DNA from: Actinernus sp. WN-2022
Lineage: Eukaryota; Cnidaria; Anthozoa; Actiniaria; Actinernidae
DNA length: 64,000 bases
Assembly: GCA_030867875.1 (NCBI GenBank)
Contig: JAOWCC010000019.1
Span: 36,003,976-36,067,975 of the forward strand
Reading direction: 5' to 3'
Shown one piece after another: positions 33,101 through 46,558 of the stretch; within the stretch, counting starts at the first letter, position 1, and each line of letters starts with the position of its first letter. Below the pieces are notes generated by a model that was given only the letters and a program-made list of their open reading frames with translations, was not told where the DNA came from and searched no databases. The translations under genes and the position numbers were made by a program.

Positions 33101-36100
33101 ACAGCGGCCAGTTGAAACTGAAACGGTGCACATATTGACGCACGTCAACACAAAAGGCGCCTTAGCAAGGAACGCTCCTTTTGTGTTAACATGCCTCATC
33201 TTGTGTGGAATTCTCGATTTCCTCAGTTTAAAGCGCTGATAACCGATATTCTAGGTTTCAATGATAGTCAAATGACACTTGCTTCCATTTATAGCCTTTC
33301 TATCCCATAATTTCCTTGTTTGAGATTTGGAATTTTTCGACATTTTCTACCTTATCACCTTTTTCCAGTTGATCAACTAAAAGTGACATTTTGAGGTATT
33401 TCTAATGCCCAGGAGCGGCTAAAACGCAGTCGATAGTTGTTCTATAGACAAAGACGGTTCTTTTGCTGCAAACCGCATTAAAATCCATCAAGATCTCGAG
33501 CAACAGCGGCCAGTTGAAACTGAAACGGTGCACATATTGACGCACGTCAACACAAAAGGCGCCTTAGCAAGGAACGCTCCTTTTGTGTTAACATGCCTCA
33601 TCTTGTGTGGAATTCTCGATTTCCTCAGTTTAAAGCGCTGATAACCGATATTCTAGGTTTCAATGATAGTCAAATGACACTTGCTTCCATTTATAGCCTT
33701 TCTATCCCATAATTTCCTTGTTTGAGATTTGGAATTTTTCGACATTTTCTACCTTATCACCTTTTTCCAGTTGATCAACTAAAAGTGACATTTTGAGGTA
33801 TTTCTAATGCCCAGGAGCGGCTAAAACGCAGTCGATAGTTGTTCTATAGACAAAGACGGTTCTTTTGCTGCAAACCGCATTAAAATCCATCAAGATCTCG
33901 AGCAACAGCGGCCAGTTGAAACTGAAACGGTGCACATATTGACGCACGTCAACACAAAAGGCGCCTTAGCAAGGAACGCTCCTTTTGTGTTAACATGCCT
34001 CATCTTGTGTGGAATTCTCGATTTCCTCAGTTTAAAGCGCTGATAACCGATATTCTAGGTTTCAATGATAGTCAAATGACACTTGCTTCCATTTATAGCC
34101 TTTCTATCCCATAATTTCCTTGTTTGAGATTTGGAATTTTTCGACATTTTCTACCTTATCACCTTTTTCCAGTTGATCAACTAAAAGTGACATTTTGAGG
34201 TATTTCTAATGCCCAGGAGCGGCTAAAACGCAGTCGATAGTTGTTCTATAGACAAAGACGGTTCTTTTGCTGCAAACCGCATTAAAATCCATCAAGATCT
34301 CGAGCAACAGCGGCCAGTTGAAACTGAAACGGTGCACATATTGACGCACGTCAACACAAAAGGCGCCTTAGCAAGGAACGCTCCTTTTGTGTTAACATGC
34401 CTCATCTTGTGTGGAATTCTCGATTTCCTCAGTTTAAAGCGCTGATAACCGATATTCTAGGTTTCAATGATAGTCAAATGACACTTGCTTCCATTTATAG
34501 CCTTTCTATCCCATAATTTCCTTGTTTGAGATTTGGAATTTTTCGACATTTTCTACCTTATCACCTTTTTCCAGTTGATCAAATAAAAGTGACATTTTGA
34601 GGTATTTCTAATGCCCAGGAGCGGCTAAAACGCAGTCGATAGTTGTTCTATAGACAAAGACGGTTCTTTTGCTGCAAACCGCATTAAAATCCATCAAGAT
34701 CTCGAGCAACAGCGGCCAGTTGAAACTGAAACGGTGCACATATTGACGCACGTCAACACAAAAGGCGCCTTAGCAAGGAACGCTCCTTTTGTGTTAACAT
34801 GCCTCATCTTGTGTGGAATTCTCGATTTCCTCAGTTTAAAGCGCTGATAACCGATATTCTAGGTTTCAATGATAGTCAAATGACACTTGCTTCCATTTAT
34901 AGCCTTTCTATCCCATAATTTCCTTGTTTGAGATTTGGAATTTTTCGACATTTTCTACCTTATCACCTTTTTCCAGTTGATCAACTAAAAGTGACATTTT
35001 GAGGTATTTCTAATGCCCAGGAGCGGCTAAAACGCAGTCGATAGTTGTTCTATAGACAAAGACGGTTCTTTTGCTGCAAACCGCATTAAAATCCATCAAG
35101 ATCTCGAGCAACAGCGGCCAGTTGAAACTGAAACGGTGCACATATTGACGCACGTCAACACAAAAGGCGCCTTAGCAAGGAACGCTCCTTTTGTGTTAAC
35201 ATGCCTCATCTTGTGTGGAATTCTCGATTTCCTCAGTTTAAAGCGCTGATAACCGATATTCTAGGTTTCAATGATAGTCAAATGACACTTGCTTCCATTT
35301 ATAGCCTTTCTATCCCATAATTTCCTTGTTTGAGATTTGGAATTTTTCGACATTTTCTACCTTATCACCTTTTTCCAGTTGATCAACTAAAAGTGACATT
35401 TTGAGGTATTTCTAATGCCCAGGAGCGGCTAAAACGCAGTCGATAGTTGTTCTATAGAAAAAGACGGTTCTTTTGCTGCAAACCGCATTAAAATCCATCA
35501 AGATCTCGAGCAACAGCGGCCAGTTGAAACTGAAACGGTGCACATATTGACGCACGTCAACACAAAAGGCGCCTTAGCAAGGAACGCTCCTTTTGTGTTA
35601 ACATGCCTCATCTTGTGTGGAATTCTCGATTTCCTCAGTTTAAAGCGCTGATAACCGATATTCTAGGTTTCAATGATAGTCAAATGACACTTGCTTCCAT
35701 TTATAGCCTTTCTATCCCATAATTTCCTTGTTTGAGATTTGGAATTTTTCGACATTTTCTACCTTATCACCTTTTTCCAGTTGATCAACTAAAAGTGACA
35801 TTTTGAGGTATTTCTAATGCCCAGGAGCGGCTAAAACGCAGTCGATAGTTGTTCTATAGACAAAGACGGTTCTTTTGCTGCAAACCGCATTAAAATCCAT
35901 CAAGATCTCGAGCAACAGCGGCCAGTTGAAACTGAAACGGTGCACATATTGACGCACGTCAACACAAAAGGCGCCTTAGCAAGGAACGCTCCTTTTGTGT
36001 TAACATGCCTCATCTTGTGTGGAATTCTCGATTTCCTCAGTTTAAAGCGCTGATAACCGATATTCTAGGTTTCAATGATAGTCAAATGACACTTGCTTCC

Positions 36101-39100
36101 ATTTATAGCCTTTCTATCCCATAATTTCCTTGTTTGAGATTTGGAATTTTTCGACATTTTCTACCTTATCACCTTTTTCCAGTTGATCAACTAAAAGTGA
36201 CATTTTGAGGTATTTCTAATGCCCAGGAGCGGCTAAAACGCAGTCGATAGTTGTTCTATAGACAAAGACGGTTCTTTTGCTGCAAACCGCATTAAAATCC
36301 ATCAAGATCTCGAGCAACAGCGGCCAGTTGAAACTGAAACGGTGCACATATTGACGCACGTCAACACAAAAGGCGCCTTAGCAAGGAACGCTCCTTTTGT
36401 GTTAACATGCCTCATCTTGTGTGGAATTCTCGATTTCCTCAGTTTAAAGCGCTGATAACCGATATTCTAGGTTTCAATGATAGTCAAATGACACTTGCTT
36501 CCATTTATAGCCTTTCTATCCCATAATTTCCTTGTTTGAGATTTGGAATTTTTCGACATTTTCTACCTTATCACCTTTTTCCAGTTGATCAAATAAAAGT
36601 GACATTTTGAGGTATTTCTAATGCCCAGGAGCGGCTAAAACGCAGTCGATAGTTGTTCTATAGACAAAGACGGTTCTTTTGCTGCAAACCGCATTAAAAT
36701 CCATCAAGATCTCGAGCAACAGCGGCCAGTTGAAACTGAAACGGTGCACATATTGACGCACGTCAACACAAAAGGCGCCTTAGCAAGGAACGCTCCTTTT
36801 GTGTTAACATGCCTCATCTTGTGTGGAATTCTCGATTTCCTCAGTTTAAAGCGCTGATAACCGATATTCTAGGTTTCAATGATAGTCAAATGACACTTGC
36901 TTCCATTTATAGCCTTTCTATCCCATAATTTCCTTGTTTGAGATTTGGAATTTTTCGACATTTTCTACCTTATCACCTTTTTCCAGTTGATCAACTAAAA
37001 GTGACATTTTGAGGTATTTCTAATGCCCAGGAGCGGCTAAAACGCAGTCGATAGTTGTTCTATAGACAAAGACGGTTCTTTTGCTGCAAACCGCATTAAA
37101 ATCCATCAAGATCTCGAGCAACAGCGGCCAGTTGAAACTGAAACGGTGCACATATTGACGCACGTCAACACAAAAGGCGCCTTAGCAAGGAACGCTCCTT
37201 TTGTGTTAACATGCCTCATCTTGTGTGGAATTCTCGATTTCCTCAGTTTAAAGCGCTGATAACCGATATTCTAGGTTTCAATGATAGTCAAATGACACTT
37301 GCTTCCATTTATAGCCTTTCTATCCCATAATTTCCTTGTTTGAGATTTGGAATTTTTCGACATTTTCTACCTTATCACCTTTTTCCAGTTGATCAACTAA
37401 AAGTGACATTTTGAGGTATTTCTAATGCCCAGGAGCGGCTAAAACGCAGTCGATAGTTGTTCTATAGACAAAGACGGTTCTTTTGCTGCAAACCGCATTA
37501 AAATCCATCAAGATCTCGAGCAACAGCGGCCAGTTGAAACTGAAACGGTGCACATATTGACGCACGTCAACACAAAAGGCGCCTTAGCAAGGAACGCTCC
37601 TTTTGTGTTAACATGCCTCATCTTGTGTGGAATTCTCGATTTCCTCAGTTTAAAGCGCTGATAACCGATATTCTAGGTTTCAATGATAGTCAAATGACAC
37701 TTGCTTCCATTTATAGCCTTTCTATCCCATAATTTCCTTGTTTGAGATTTGGAATTTTTCGACATTTTCTACCTTATCACCTTTTTCCAGTTGATCAACT
37801 AAAAGTGACATTTTGAGGTATTTCTAATGCCCAGGAGCGGCTAAAACGCAGTCGATAGTTGTTCTATAGACAAAGACGGTTCTTTTGCTGCAAACCGCAT
37901 TAAAATCCATCAAGATCTCGAGCAACAGCGGCCAGTTGAAACTGAAACGGTGCACATATTGACGCACGTCAACACAAAAGGCGCCTTAGCAAGGAACGCT
38001 CCTTTTGTGTTAACATGCCTCATCTTGTGTGGAATTCTCGATTTCCTCAGTTTAAAGCGCTGATAACCGATATTCTAGGTTTCAATGATAGTCAAATGAC
38101 ACTTGCTTCCATTTATAGCCTTTCTATCCCATAATTTCCTTGTTTGAGATTTGGAATTTTTCGACATTTTCTACCTTATCACCTTTTTCCAGTTGATCAA
38201 CTAAAAGTGACATTTTGAGGTATTTCTAATGCCCAGGAGCGGCTAAAACGCAGTCGATAGTTGTTCTATAGACAAAGACGGTTCTTTTGCTGCAAACCGC
38301 ATTAAAATCCATCAAGATCTCGAGCAACAGCGGCCAGTTGAAACTGAAACGGTGCACATATTGACGCACGTCAACACAAAAGGCGCCTTAGCAAGGAACG
38401 CTCCTTTTGTGTTAACATGCCTCATCTTGTGTGGAATTCTCGATTTCCTCAGTTTAAAGCGCTGATAACCGATATTCTAGGTTTCAATGATAGTCAAATG
38501 ACACTTGCTTCCATTTATAGCCTTTCTATCCCATAATTTCCTTGTTTGAGATTTGGAATTTTTCGACATTTTCTACCTTATCACCTTTTTCCAGTTGATC
38601 AACTAAAAGTGACATTTTGAGGTATTTCTAATGCCCAGGAGCGGCTAAAACGCAGTCGATAGTTGTTCTATAGACAAAGACGGTTCTTTTGCTGCAAACC
38701 GCATTAAAATCCATCAAGATCTCGAGCAACAGCGGCCAGTTGAAACTGAAACGGTGCACATATTGACGCACGTCAACACAAAAGGCGCCTTAGCAAGGAA
38801 CGCTCCTTTTGTGTTAACATGCCTCATCTTGTGTGGAATTCTCGATTTCCTCAGTTTAAAGCGCTGATAACCGATATTCTAGGTTTCAATGATAGTCAAA
38901 TGACACTTGCTTCCATTTATAGCCTTTCTATCCCATAATTTCCTTGTTTGAGATTTGGAATTTTTCGACATTTTCTACCTTATCACCTTTTTCCAGTTGA
39001 TCAACTAAAAGTGACATTTTGAGGTATTTCTAATGCCCAGGAGCGGCTAAAACGCAGTCGATAGTTGTTCTATAGACAAAGACGGTTCTTTTGCTGCAAA

Positions 39101-42100
39101 CCGCATTAAAATCCATCAAGATCTCGAGCAACAGCGGCCAGTTGAAACTGAAACGGTGCACATATTGACGCACGTCAACACAAAAGGCGCCTTAGCAAGG
39201 AACGCTCCTTTTGTGTTAACATGCCTCATCTTGTGTGGAATTCTCGATTTCCTCAGTTTAAAGCGCTGATAACCGATATTCTAGGTTTCAATGATAGTCA
39301 AATGACACTTGCTTCCATTTATAGCCTTTCTATCCCATAATTTCCTTGTTTGAGATTTGGAATTTTCGACATTTTCTACCTTATCACCTTTTTCCAGTTG
39401 ATCAACTAAAAGTGACATTTTGAGGTATTTCTAATGCCCAGGAGCGGCTAAAACGCAGTCGATAGTTGTTCTATAGACAAAGACGGTTCTTTTGCTGCAA
39501 ACCGCATTAAAATCCATCAAGATCTCGAGCAACAGCGGCCAGTTGAAACTGAAACGGTGCACATATTGACGCACGTCAACACAAAAGGCGCCTTAGCAAG
39601 GAACGCTCCTTTTGTGTTAACATGCCTCATCTTGTGTGGAATTCTCGATTTCCTCAGTTTAAAGCGCTGATAACCGATATTCTAGGTTTCAATGATAGTC
39701 AAATGACACTTGCTTCCATTTATAGCCTTTCTATCCCATAATTTCCTTGTTTGAGATTTGGAATTTTTCGACATTTTCTACCTTATCACCTTTTTCCAGT
39801 TGATCAACTAAAAGTGACATTTTGAGGTATTTCTAATGCCCAGGAGCGGCTAAAACGCAGTCGATAGTTGTTCTATAGACAAAGACGGTTCTTTTGCTGC
39901 AAACCGCATTAAAATCCATCAAGATCTCGAGCAACAGCGGCCAGTTGAAACTGAAACGGTGCACATATTGACGCACGTCAACACAAAAGGCGCCTTAGCA
40001 AGGAACGCTCCTTTTGTGTTAACATGCCTCATCTTGTGTGGAATTCTCGATTTCCTCAGTTTAAAGCGCTGATAACCGATATTCTAGGTTTCAATGATAG
40101 TCAAATGACACTTGCTTCCATTTATAGCCTTTCTATCCCATAATTTCCTTGTTTGAGATTTGGAATTTTTCGACATTTTCTACCTTATCACCTTTTTCCA
40201 GTTGATCAACTAAAAGTGACATTTTGAGGTATTTCTAATGCCCAGGAGCGGCTAAAACGCAGTCGATAGTTGTTCTATAGACAAAGACGGTTCTTTTGCT
40301 GCAAACCGCATTAAAATCCATCAAGATCTCGAGCAACAGCGGCCAGTTGAAACTGAAACGGTGCACATATTGACGCACGTCAACACAAAAGGCGCCTTAG
40401 CAAGGAACGCTCCTTTTGTGTTAACATGCCTCATCTTGTGTGGAATTCTCGATTTCCTCAGTTTAAAGCGCTGATAACCGATATTCTAGGTTTCAATGAT
40501 AGTCAAATGACACTTGCTTCCATTTATAGCCTTTCTATCCCATAATTTCCTTGTTTGAGATTTGGAATTTTTCGACATTTTCTACCTTATCACCTTTTTC
40601 CAGTTGATCAACTAAAAGTGACATTTTGAGGTATTTCTAATGCCCAGGAGCGGCTAAAACGCAGTCGATAGTTGTTCTATAGACAAAGACGGTTCTTTTG
40701 CTGCAAACCGCATTAAAATCCATCAAGATCTCGAGCAACAGCGGCCAGTTGAAACTGAAACGGTGCACATATTGACGCACGTCAACACAAAAGGCGCCTT
40801 AGCAAGGAACGCTCCTTTTGTGTTAACATGCCTCATCTTGTGTGGAATTCTCGATTTCCTCAGTTTAAAGCGCTGATAACCGATATTCTAGGTTTCAATG
40901 ATAGTCAAATGACACTTGCTTCCATTTATAGCCTTTCTATCCCATAATTTCCTTGTTTGAGATTTGGAATTTTTCGACATTTTCTACCTTATCACCTTTT
41001 TCCAGTTGATCAACTAAAAGTGACATTTTGAGGTATTTCTAATGCCCAGGAGCGGCTAAAACGCAGTCGATAGTTGTTCTATAGACAAAGACGGTTCTTT
41101 TGCTGCAAACCGCATTAAAATCCATCAAGATCTCGAGCAACAGCGGCCAGTTGAAACTGAAACGGTGCACATATTGACGCACGTCAACACAAAAGGCGCC
41201 TTAGCAAGGAACGCTCCTTTTGTGTTAACATGCCTCATCTTGTGTGGAATTCTCGATTTCCTCAGTTTAAAGCGCTGATAACCGATATTCTAGGTTTCAA
41301 TGATAGTCAAATGACACTTGCTTCCATTTATAGCCTTTCTATCCCATAATTTCCTTGTTTGAGATTTGGAATTTTTCGACATTTTCTACCTTATCACCTT
41401 TTTCCAGTTGATCAACTAAAAGTGACATTTTGAGGTATTTCTAATGCCCAGGAGCGGCTAAAACGCAGTCGATAGTTGTTCTATAGACAAAGACGGTTCT
41501 TTTGCTGCAAACCGCATTAAAATCCATCAAGATCTCGAGCAACAGCGGCCAGTTGAAACTGAAACGGTGCACATATTGACGCACGTCAACACAAAAGGCG
41601 CCTTAGCAAGGAACGCTCCTTTTGTGTTAACATGCCTCATCTTGTGTGGAATTCTCGATTTCCTCAGTTTAAAGCGCTGATAACCGATATTCTAGGTTTC
41701 AATGATAGTCAAATGACACTTGCTTCCATTTATAGCCTTTCTATCCCATAATTTCCTTGTTTGAGATTTGGAATTTTTCGACATTTTCTACCTTATCACC
41801 TTTTTCCAGTTGATCAACTAAAAGTGACATTTTGAGGTATTTCTAATGCCCAGGAGCGGCTAAAACGCAGTCGATAGTTGTTCTATAGACAAAGACGGTT
41901 CTTTTGCTGCAAACCGCATTAAAATCCATCAAGATCTCGAGCAACAGCGGCCAGTTGAAACTGAAACGGTGCACATATTGACGCACGTCAACACAAAAGG
42001 CGCCTTAGCAAGGAACGCTCCTTTTGTGTTAACATGCCTCATCTTGTGTGGAATTCTCGATTTCCTCAGTTTAAAGCGCTGATAACCGATATTCTAGGTT

Positions 42101-45100
42101 TCAATGATAGTCAAATGACACTTGCTTCCATTTATAGCCTTTCTATCCCATAATTTCCTTGTTTGAGATTTGGAATTTTTCGACATTTTCTACCTTATCA
42201 CCTTTTTCCAGTTGATCAACTAAAAGTGACATTTTGAGGTATTTCTAATGCCCAGGAGCGGCTAAAACGCAGTCGATAGTTGTTCTATAGACAAAGACGG
42301 TTCTTTTGCTGCAAACCGCATTAAAATCCATCAAGATCTCGAGCAACAGCGGCCAGTTGAAACTGAAACGGTGCACATATTGACGCACGTCAACACAAAA
42401 GGCGCCTTAGCAAGGAACGCTCCTTTTGTGTTAACATGCCTCATCTTGTGTGGAATTCTCGATTTCCTCAGTTTAAAGCGCTGATAACCGATATTCTAGG
42501 TTTCAATGATAGTCAAATGACACTTGCTTCCATTTATAGCCTTTCTATCCCATAATTTCCTTGTTTGAGATTTGGAATTTTTCGACATTTTCTACCTTAT
42601 CACCTTTTTCCAGTTGATCAACTAAAAGTGACATTTTGAGGTATTTCTAATGCCCAGGAGCGGCTAAAACGCAGTCGATAGTTGTTCTATAGACAAAGAC
42701 GGTTCTTTTGCTGCAAACCGCATTAAAATCCATCAAGATCTCGAGCAACAGCGGCCAGTTGAAACTGAAACGGTGCACATATTGACGCACGTCAACACAA
42801 AAGGCGCCTTAGCAAGGAACGCTCCTTTTGTGTTAACATGCCTCATCTTGTGTGGAATTCTCGATTTCCTCAGTTTAAAGCGCTGATAACCGATATTCTA
42901 GGTTTCAATGATAGTCAAATGACACTTGCTTCCATTTATAGCCTTTCTATCCCATAATTTCCTTGTTTGAGATTTGGAATTTTTCGACATTTTCTACCTT
43001 ATCACCTTTTTCCAGTTGATCAACTAAAAGTGACATTTTGAGGTATTTCTAATGCCCAGGAGCGGCTAAAACGCAGTCGATAAGTTGTTCTATAGACAAA
43101 GACGGTTCTTTTGCTGCAAACCGCATTAAAATCCATCAAGATCTCGAGCAACAGCGGCCAGTTGAAACTGAAACGGTGCACATATTGACGCACGTCAACA
43201 CAAAAGGCGCCTTAGCAAGGAACGCTCCTTTTGTGTTAACATGCCTCATCTTGTGTGGAATTCTCGATTTCCTCAGTTTAAAGCGCTGATAACCGATATT
43301 CTAGGTTTCAATGATAGTCAAATGACACTTGCTTCCATTTATAGCCTTTCTATCCCATAATTTCCTTGTTTGAGATTTGGAATTTTTCGACATTTTCTAC
43401 CTTATCACCTTTTTCCAGTTGATCAACTAAAAGTGACATTTTGAGGTATTTCTAATGCCCAGGAGCGGCTAAAACGCAGTCGATAGTTGTTCTATAGACA
43501 AAGACGGTTCTTTTGCTGCAAACCGCATTAAAATCCATCAAGATCTCGAGCAACAGCGGCCAGTTGAAACTGAAACGGTGCACATATTGACGCACGTCAA
43601 CACAAAAGGCGCCTTAGCAAGGAACGCTCCTTTTGTGTTAACATGCCTCATCTTGTGTGGAATTCTCGATTTCCTCAGTTTAAAGCGCTGATAACCGATA
43701 TTCTAGGTTTCAATGATAGTCAAATGACACTTGCTTCCATTTATAGCCTTTCTATCCCATAATTTCCTTGTTTGAGATTTGGAATTTTTCGACATTTTCT
43801 ACCTTATCACCTTTTTCCAGTTGATCAACTAAAAGTGACATTTTGAGGTATTTCTAATGCCCAGGAGCGGCTAAAACGCAGTCGATAGTTGTTCTATAGA
43901 CAAAGACGGTTCTTTTGCTGCAAACCGCATTAAAATCCATCAAGATCTCGAGCAACAGCGGCCAGTTGAAACTGAAACGGTGCACATATTGACGCACGTC
44001 AACACAAAAGGCGCCTTAGCAAGGAACGCTCCTTTTGTGTTAACATGCCTCATCTTGTGTGGAATTCTCGATTTCCTCAGTTTAAAGCGCTGATAACCGA
44101 TATTCTAGGTTTCAATGATAGTCAAATGACACTTGCTTCCATTTATAGCCTTTCTATCCCATAATTTCCTTGTTTGAGATTTGGAATTTTTCGACATTTT
44201 CTACCTTATCACCTTTTTCCAGTTGATCAACTAAAAGTGACATTTTGAGGTATTTCTAATGCCCAGGAGCGGCTAAAACGCAGTCGATAGTTGTTCTATA
44301 GACAAAGACGGTTCTTTTGCTGCAAACCGCATTAAAATCCATCAAGATCTCGAGCAACAGCGGCCAGTTGAAACTGAAACGGTGCACATATTGACGCACG
44401 TCAACACAAAAGGCGCCTTAGCAAGGAACGCTCCTTTTGTGTTAACATGCCTCATCTTGTGTGGAATTCTCGATTTCCTCAGTTTAAAGCGCTGATAACC
44501 GATATTCTAGGTTTCAATGATAGTCAAATGACACTTGCTTCCATTTATAGCCTTTCTATCCCATAATTTCCTTGTTGAGATTTGGAATTTTTCGACATTT
44601 TCTACCTTATCACCTTTTTCCAGTTGATCAACTAAAAGTGACATTTTGAGGTATTTCTAATGCCCAGGAGCGGCTAAAACGCAGTCGATAGTTGTTCTAT
44701 AGACAAAGACGGTTCTTTTGCTGCAAACCGCATTAAAATCCATCAAGATCTCGAGCAACAGCGGCCAGTTGAAACTGAAACGGTGCACATATTGACGCAC
44801 GTCAACACAAAAGGCGCCTTAGCAAGGAACGCTCCTTTTGTGTTAACATGCCTCATCTTGTGTGGAATTCTCGATTTCCTCAGTTTAAAGCGCTGATAAC
44901 CGATATTCTAGGTTTCAATGATAGTCAAATGACACTTGCTTCCATTTATAGCCTTTCTATCCCATAATTTCCTTGTTTGAGATTTGGAATTTTTCGACAT
45001 TTTCTACCTTATCACCTTTTTCCAGTTGATCAACTAAAAGTGACATTTTGAGGTATTTCTAATGCCCAGGAGCGGCTAAAACGCAGTCGATAGTTGTTCT

Positions 45101-45657
45101 ATAGACAAAGACGGTTCTTTTGCTGCAAACCGCATTAAAATCCATCAAGATCTCGAGCAACAGCGGCCAGTTGAAACTGAAACGGTGCACATATTGACGC
45201 ACGTCAACACAAAAGGCGCCTTAGCAAGGAACGCTCCTTTTGTGTTAACATGCCTCATCTATATTGAATTCTACGATTTCCTCAGTTTAAAGCGCTATAA
45301 CCTATATTCTAGTTCAATGATAGTCAAATGACACTTGCTTCCATTTATAGCCTTTCTATCCCATAATTTCCTTGTTGAGATTTGGAATTTTCGACATTTT
45401 CTACCTTATCACCTTTTTCCAGTTGATCAACTAAAAGTGACATTTTGAGGTATTTCTAATGCCCAGGAGCGGCTAAAACGCAGTCGATAGTTGTTCTATA
45501 GACAAAGACGGTTCTTTGCTGCAAACCGCATTAAAATCCATCAGATCTCGAGCAACAGCGCAGTTGAAACTGAAACGGTGCACATATTGACGCACGTCAA
45601 CACAAAAGGCGCCTTAGCAAGGAACGCTCCTTTTGTTATGCCTTTATACATGCCTCA
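27107..45657 (-). repeat. 402-bp satellite, large array of about 46 units
   Basis: Units begin GACGCACGTCAACAC at 27107, 27509, 27911, 28313 and so on to 45196. That is 45 steps in 18,089 bp, i.e. 402 bp each with three single-base indels (near 39365, 43083, 44574). Most units look identical. The last unit (45196-45588) is 393 bp with many small deletions, and the array closes with a degenerate palindrome at 45589-45657. Each unit carries the 63-bp palindrome. Both array ends lie in (TA)n. No open frame of 60 codons survives inside, so a non-coding role is likely. It is the inverse orientation of the array at 11232. Confidence 0.97.
30323..36754 (-). repeat. Higher-order block of the satellite, period 2,010 bp
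   Basis: A C-to-A variant in GATCAACTAAAAGTG (becoming GATCAAATAAAAGTG) occurs only at 30563, 32573, 34583 and 36593. The spacing is exactly 2,010 bp, five 402-bp units, in units 9, 14, 19 and 24. The regular spacing shows that blocks of five units were copied together. Confidence 0.85.
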
Positions 45658-45785
45658 TATATATATATATACATATATACATATATACATATATATATAT
45701 ACATAAATGTCAAGTTCAAATTCATATGGATAGAGTGCTCGATACCAAGGTAGAGCAGGATGTTTTATATATATATACATATATA
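45658..45785. repeat. (TA)n and TACATA microsatellite flanking the satellite
   Basis: TA-rich tracts at 45658-45705 and 45767-45790 are separated by about 60 bp of LINE 3' UTR. They mirror the TA-rich DNA at 26828-26885 on the other side of the array. Confidence 0.85.
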
Positions 45786-45820
45786 TAAAAATATGAATCT
45801 AGTAACAGTCCATTATGTTC

Positions 45821-46558
45821 TCACAAAGTGAAAAGACATCTATTTATAAAAATGGATTTCAACCTCTCAGTTTTTACACAAGGCAAGATATAGTTATGCC
45901 CTCTATCACGGAGTTGTCTGGATCTCTGTGGTGGAAACAGATCGTCAAGGGCAGTATGATTTTGAGAGATTCTGTTCCATAATTTCTTATCCCTAGAGTT
46001 TAAAATACTGCAAATACTGTATTTCTCCAAACAATACCCTGATCTAAAAGCTCTAGCAAACATTCTATCTATTCTACTGAGATATTTATCATAGAAACAG
46101 CATCCCCATACTTCGATGGCATAGGTGAATACAGAAATAATAAGGCTATGAAAGAGCAGATCTAAATGCTCAATTGGATACTTATAATATTTACATACTC
46201 TTAGTATATATAGCCGACTACTAGCTTTACTCAAAAGCAATTCTACATGAGTATCCCAATTAGTGGGACGGTCTTCAAAAGTAACTCCAAGTAGTTTCAA
46301 TTGATCTTTGCGCTCAATAATAGGAAGAGGGGCAGGTGGCTGCTTAGGACATCTACCCTTAAGCAACATTTCCCATGTCTTACTAAAATTAAGCTTCATG
46401 TGGTTATTTTCTGACCACTGTATGATGGATTGTACTTCTAAGTCAGCTATATTACAATTTCTGTTGTTTTTAGTATTTACTGGAATGCTAAGAGTGAGGT
46501 CATCAGCATATTTAACTAGCAAACTGTTGGGACTTATGGTCTTAATGTCATTAACCAT
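45821..46558 (-). pseudogene. LINE reverse transcriptase carboxyl half
   Basis: A 245-codon open frame starts within the palm: LLVKYADDLTLSIP with an intact YADD catalytic motif. It continues through LNFSKTWEMLLKG, LKLLGVTFED, ISVFTYAIEVWGCC, RAFRSGY, RDKKLWNRI and the usual tail ending FINRCLFTL. This is the thumb and carboxyl region of a CR1/L2-like LINE polyprotein. The amino half and endonuclease are missing by 5' truncation at about 46567. The frame itself has no stop, so the truncated copy is young relative to other relics here. It differs from the LINE family at 12.9-17.3 kb. Confidence 0.85.

Noticed and set aside
27107..45657. CRISPR-like regular repeats
   Set aside because: The whole 402-bp unit is conserved with no variable spacers, and the context is eukaryotic. 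This is satellite DNA.
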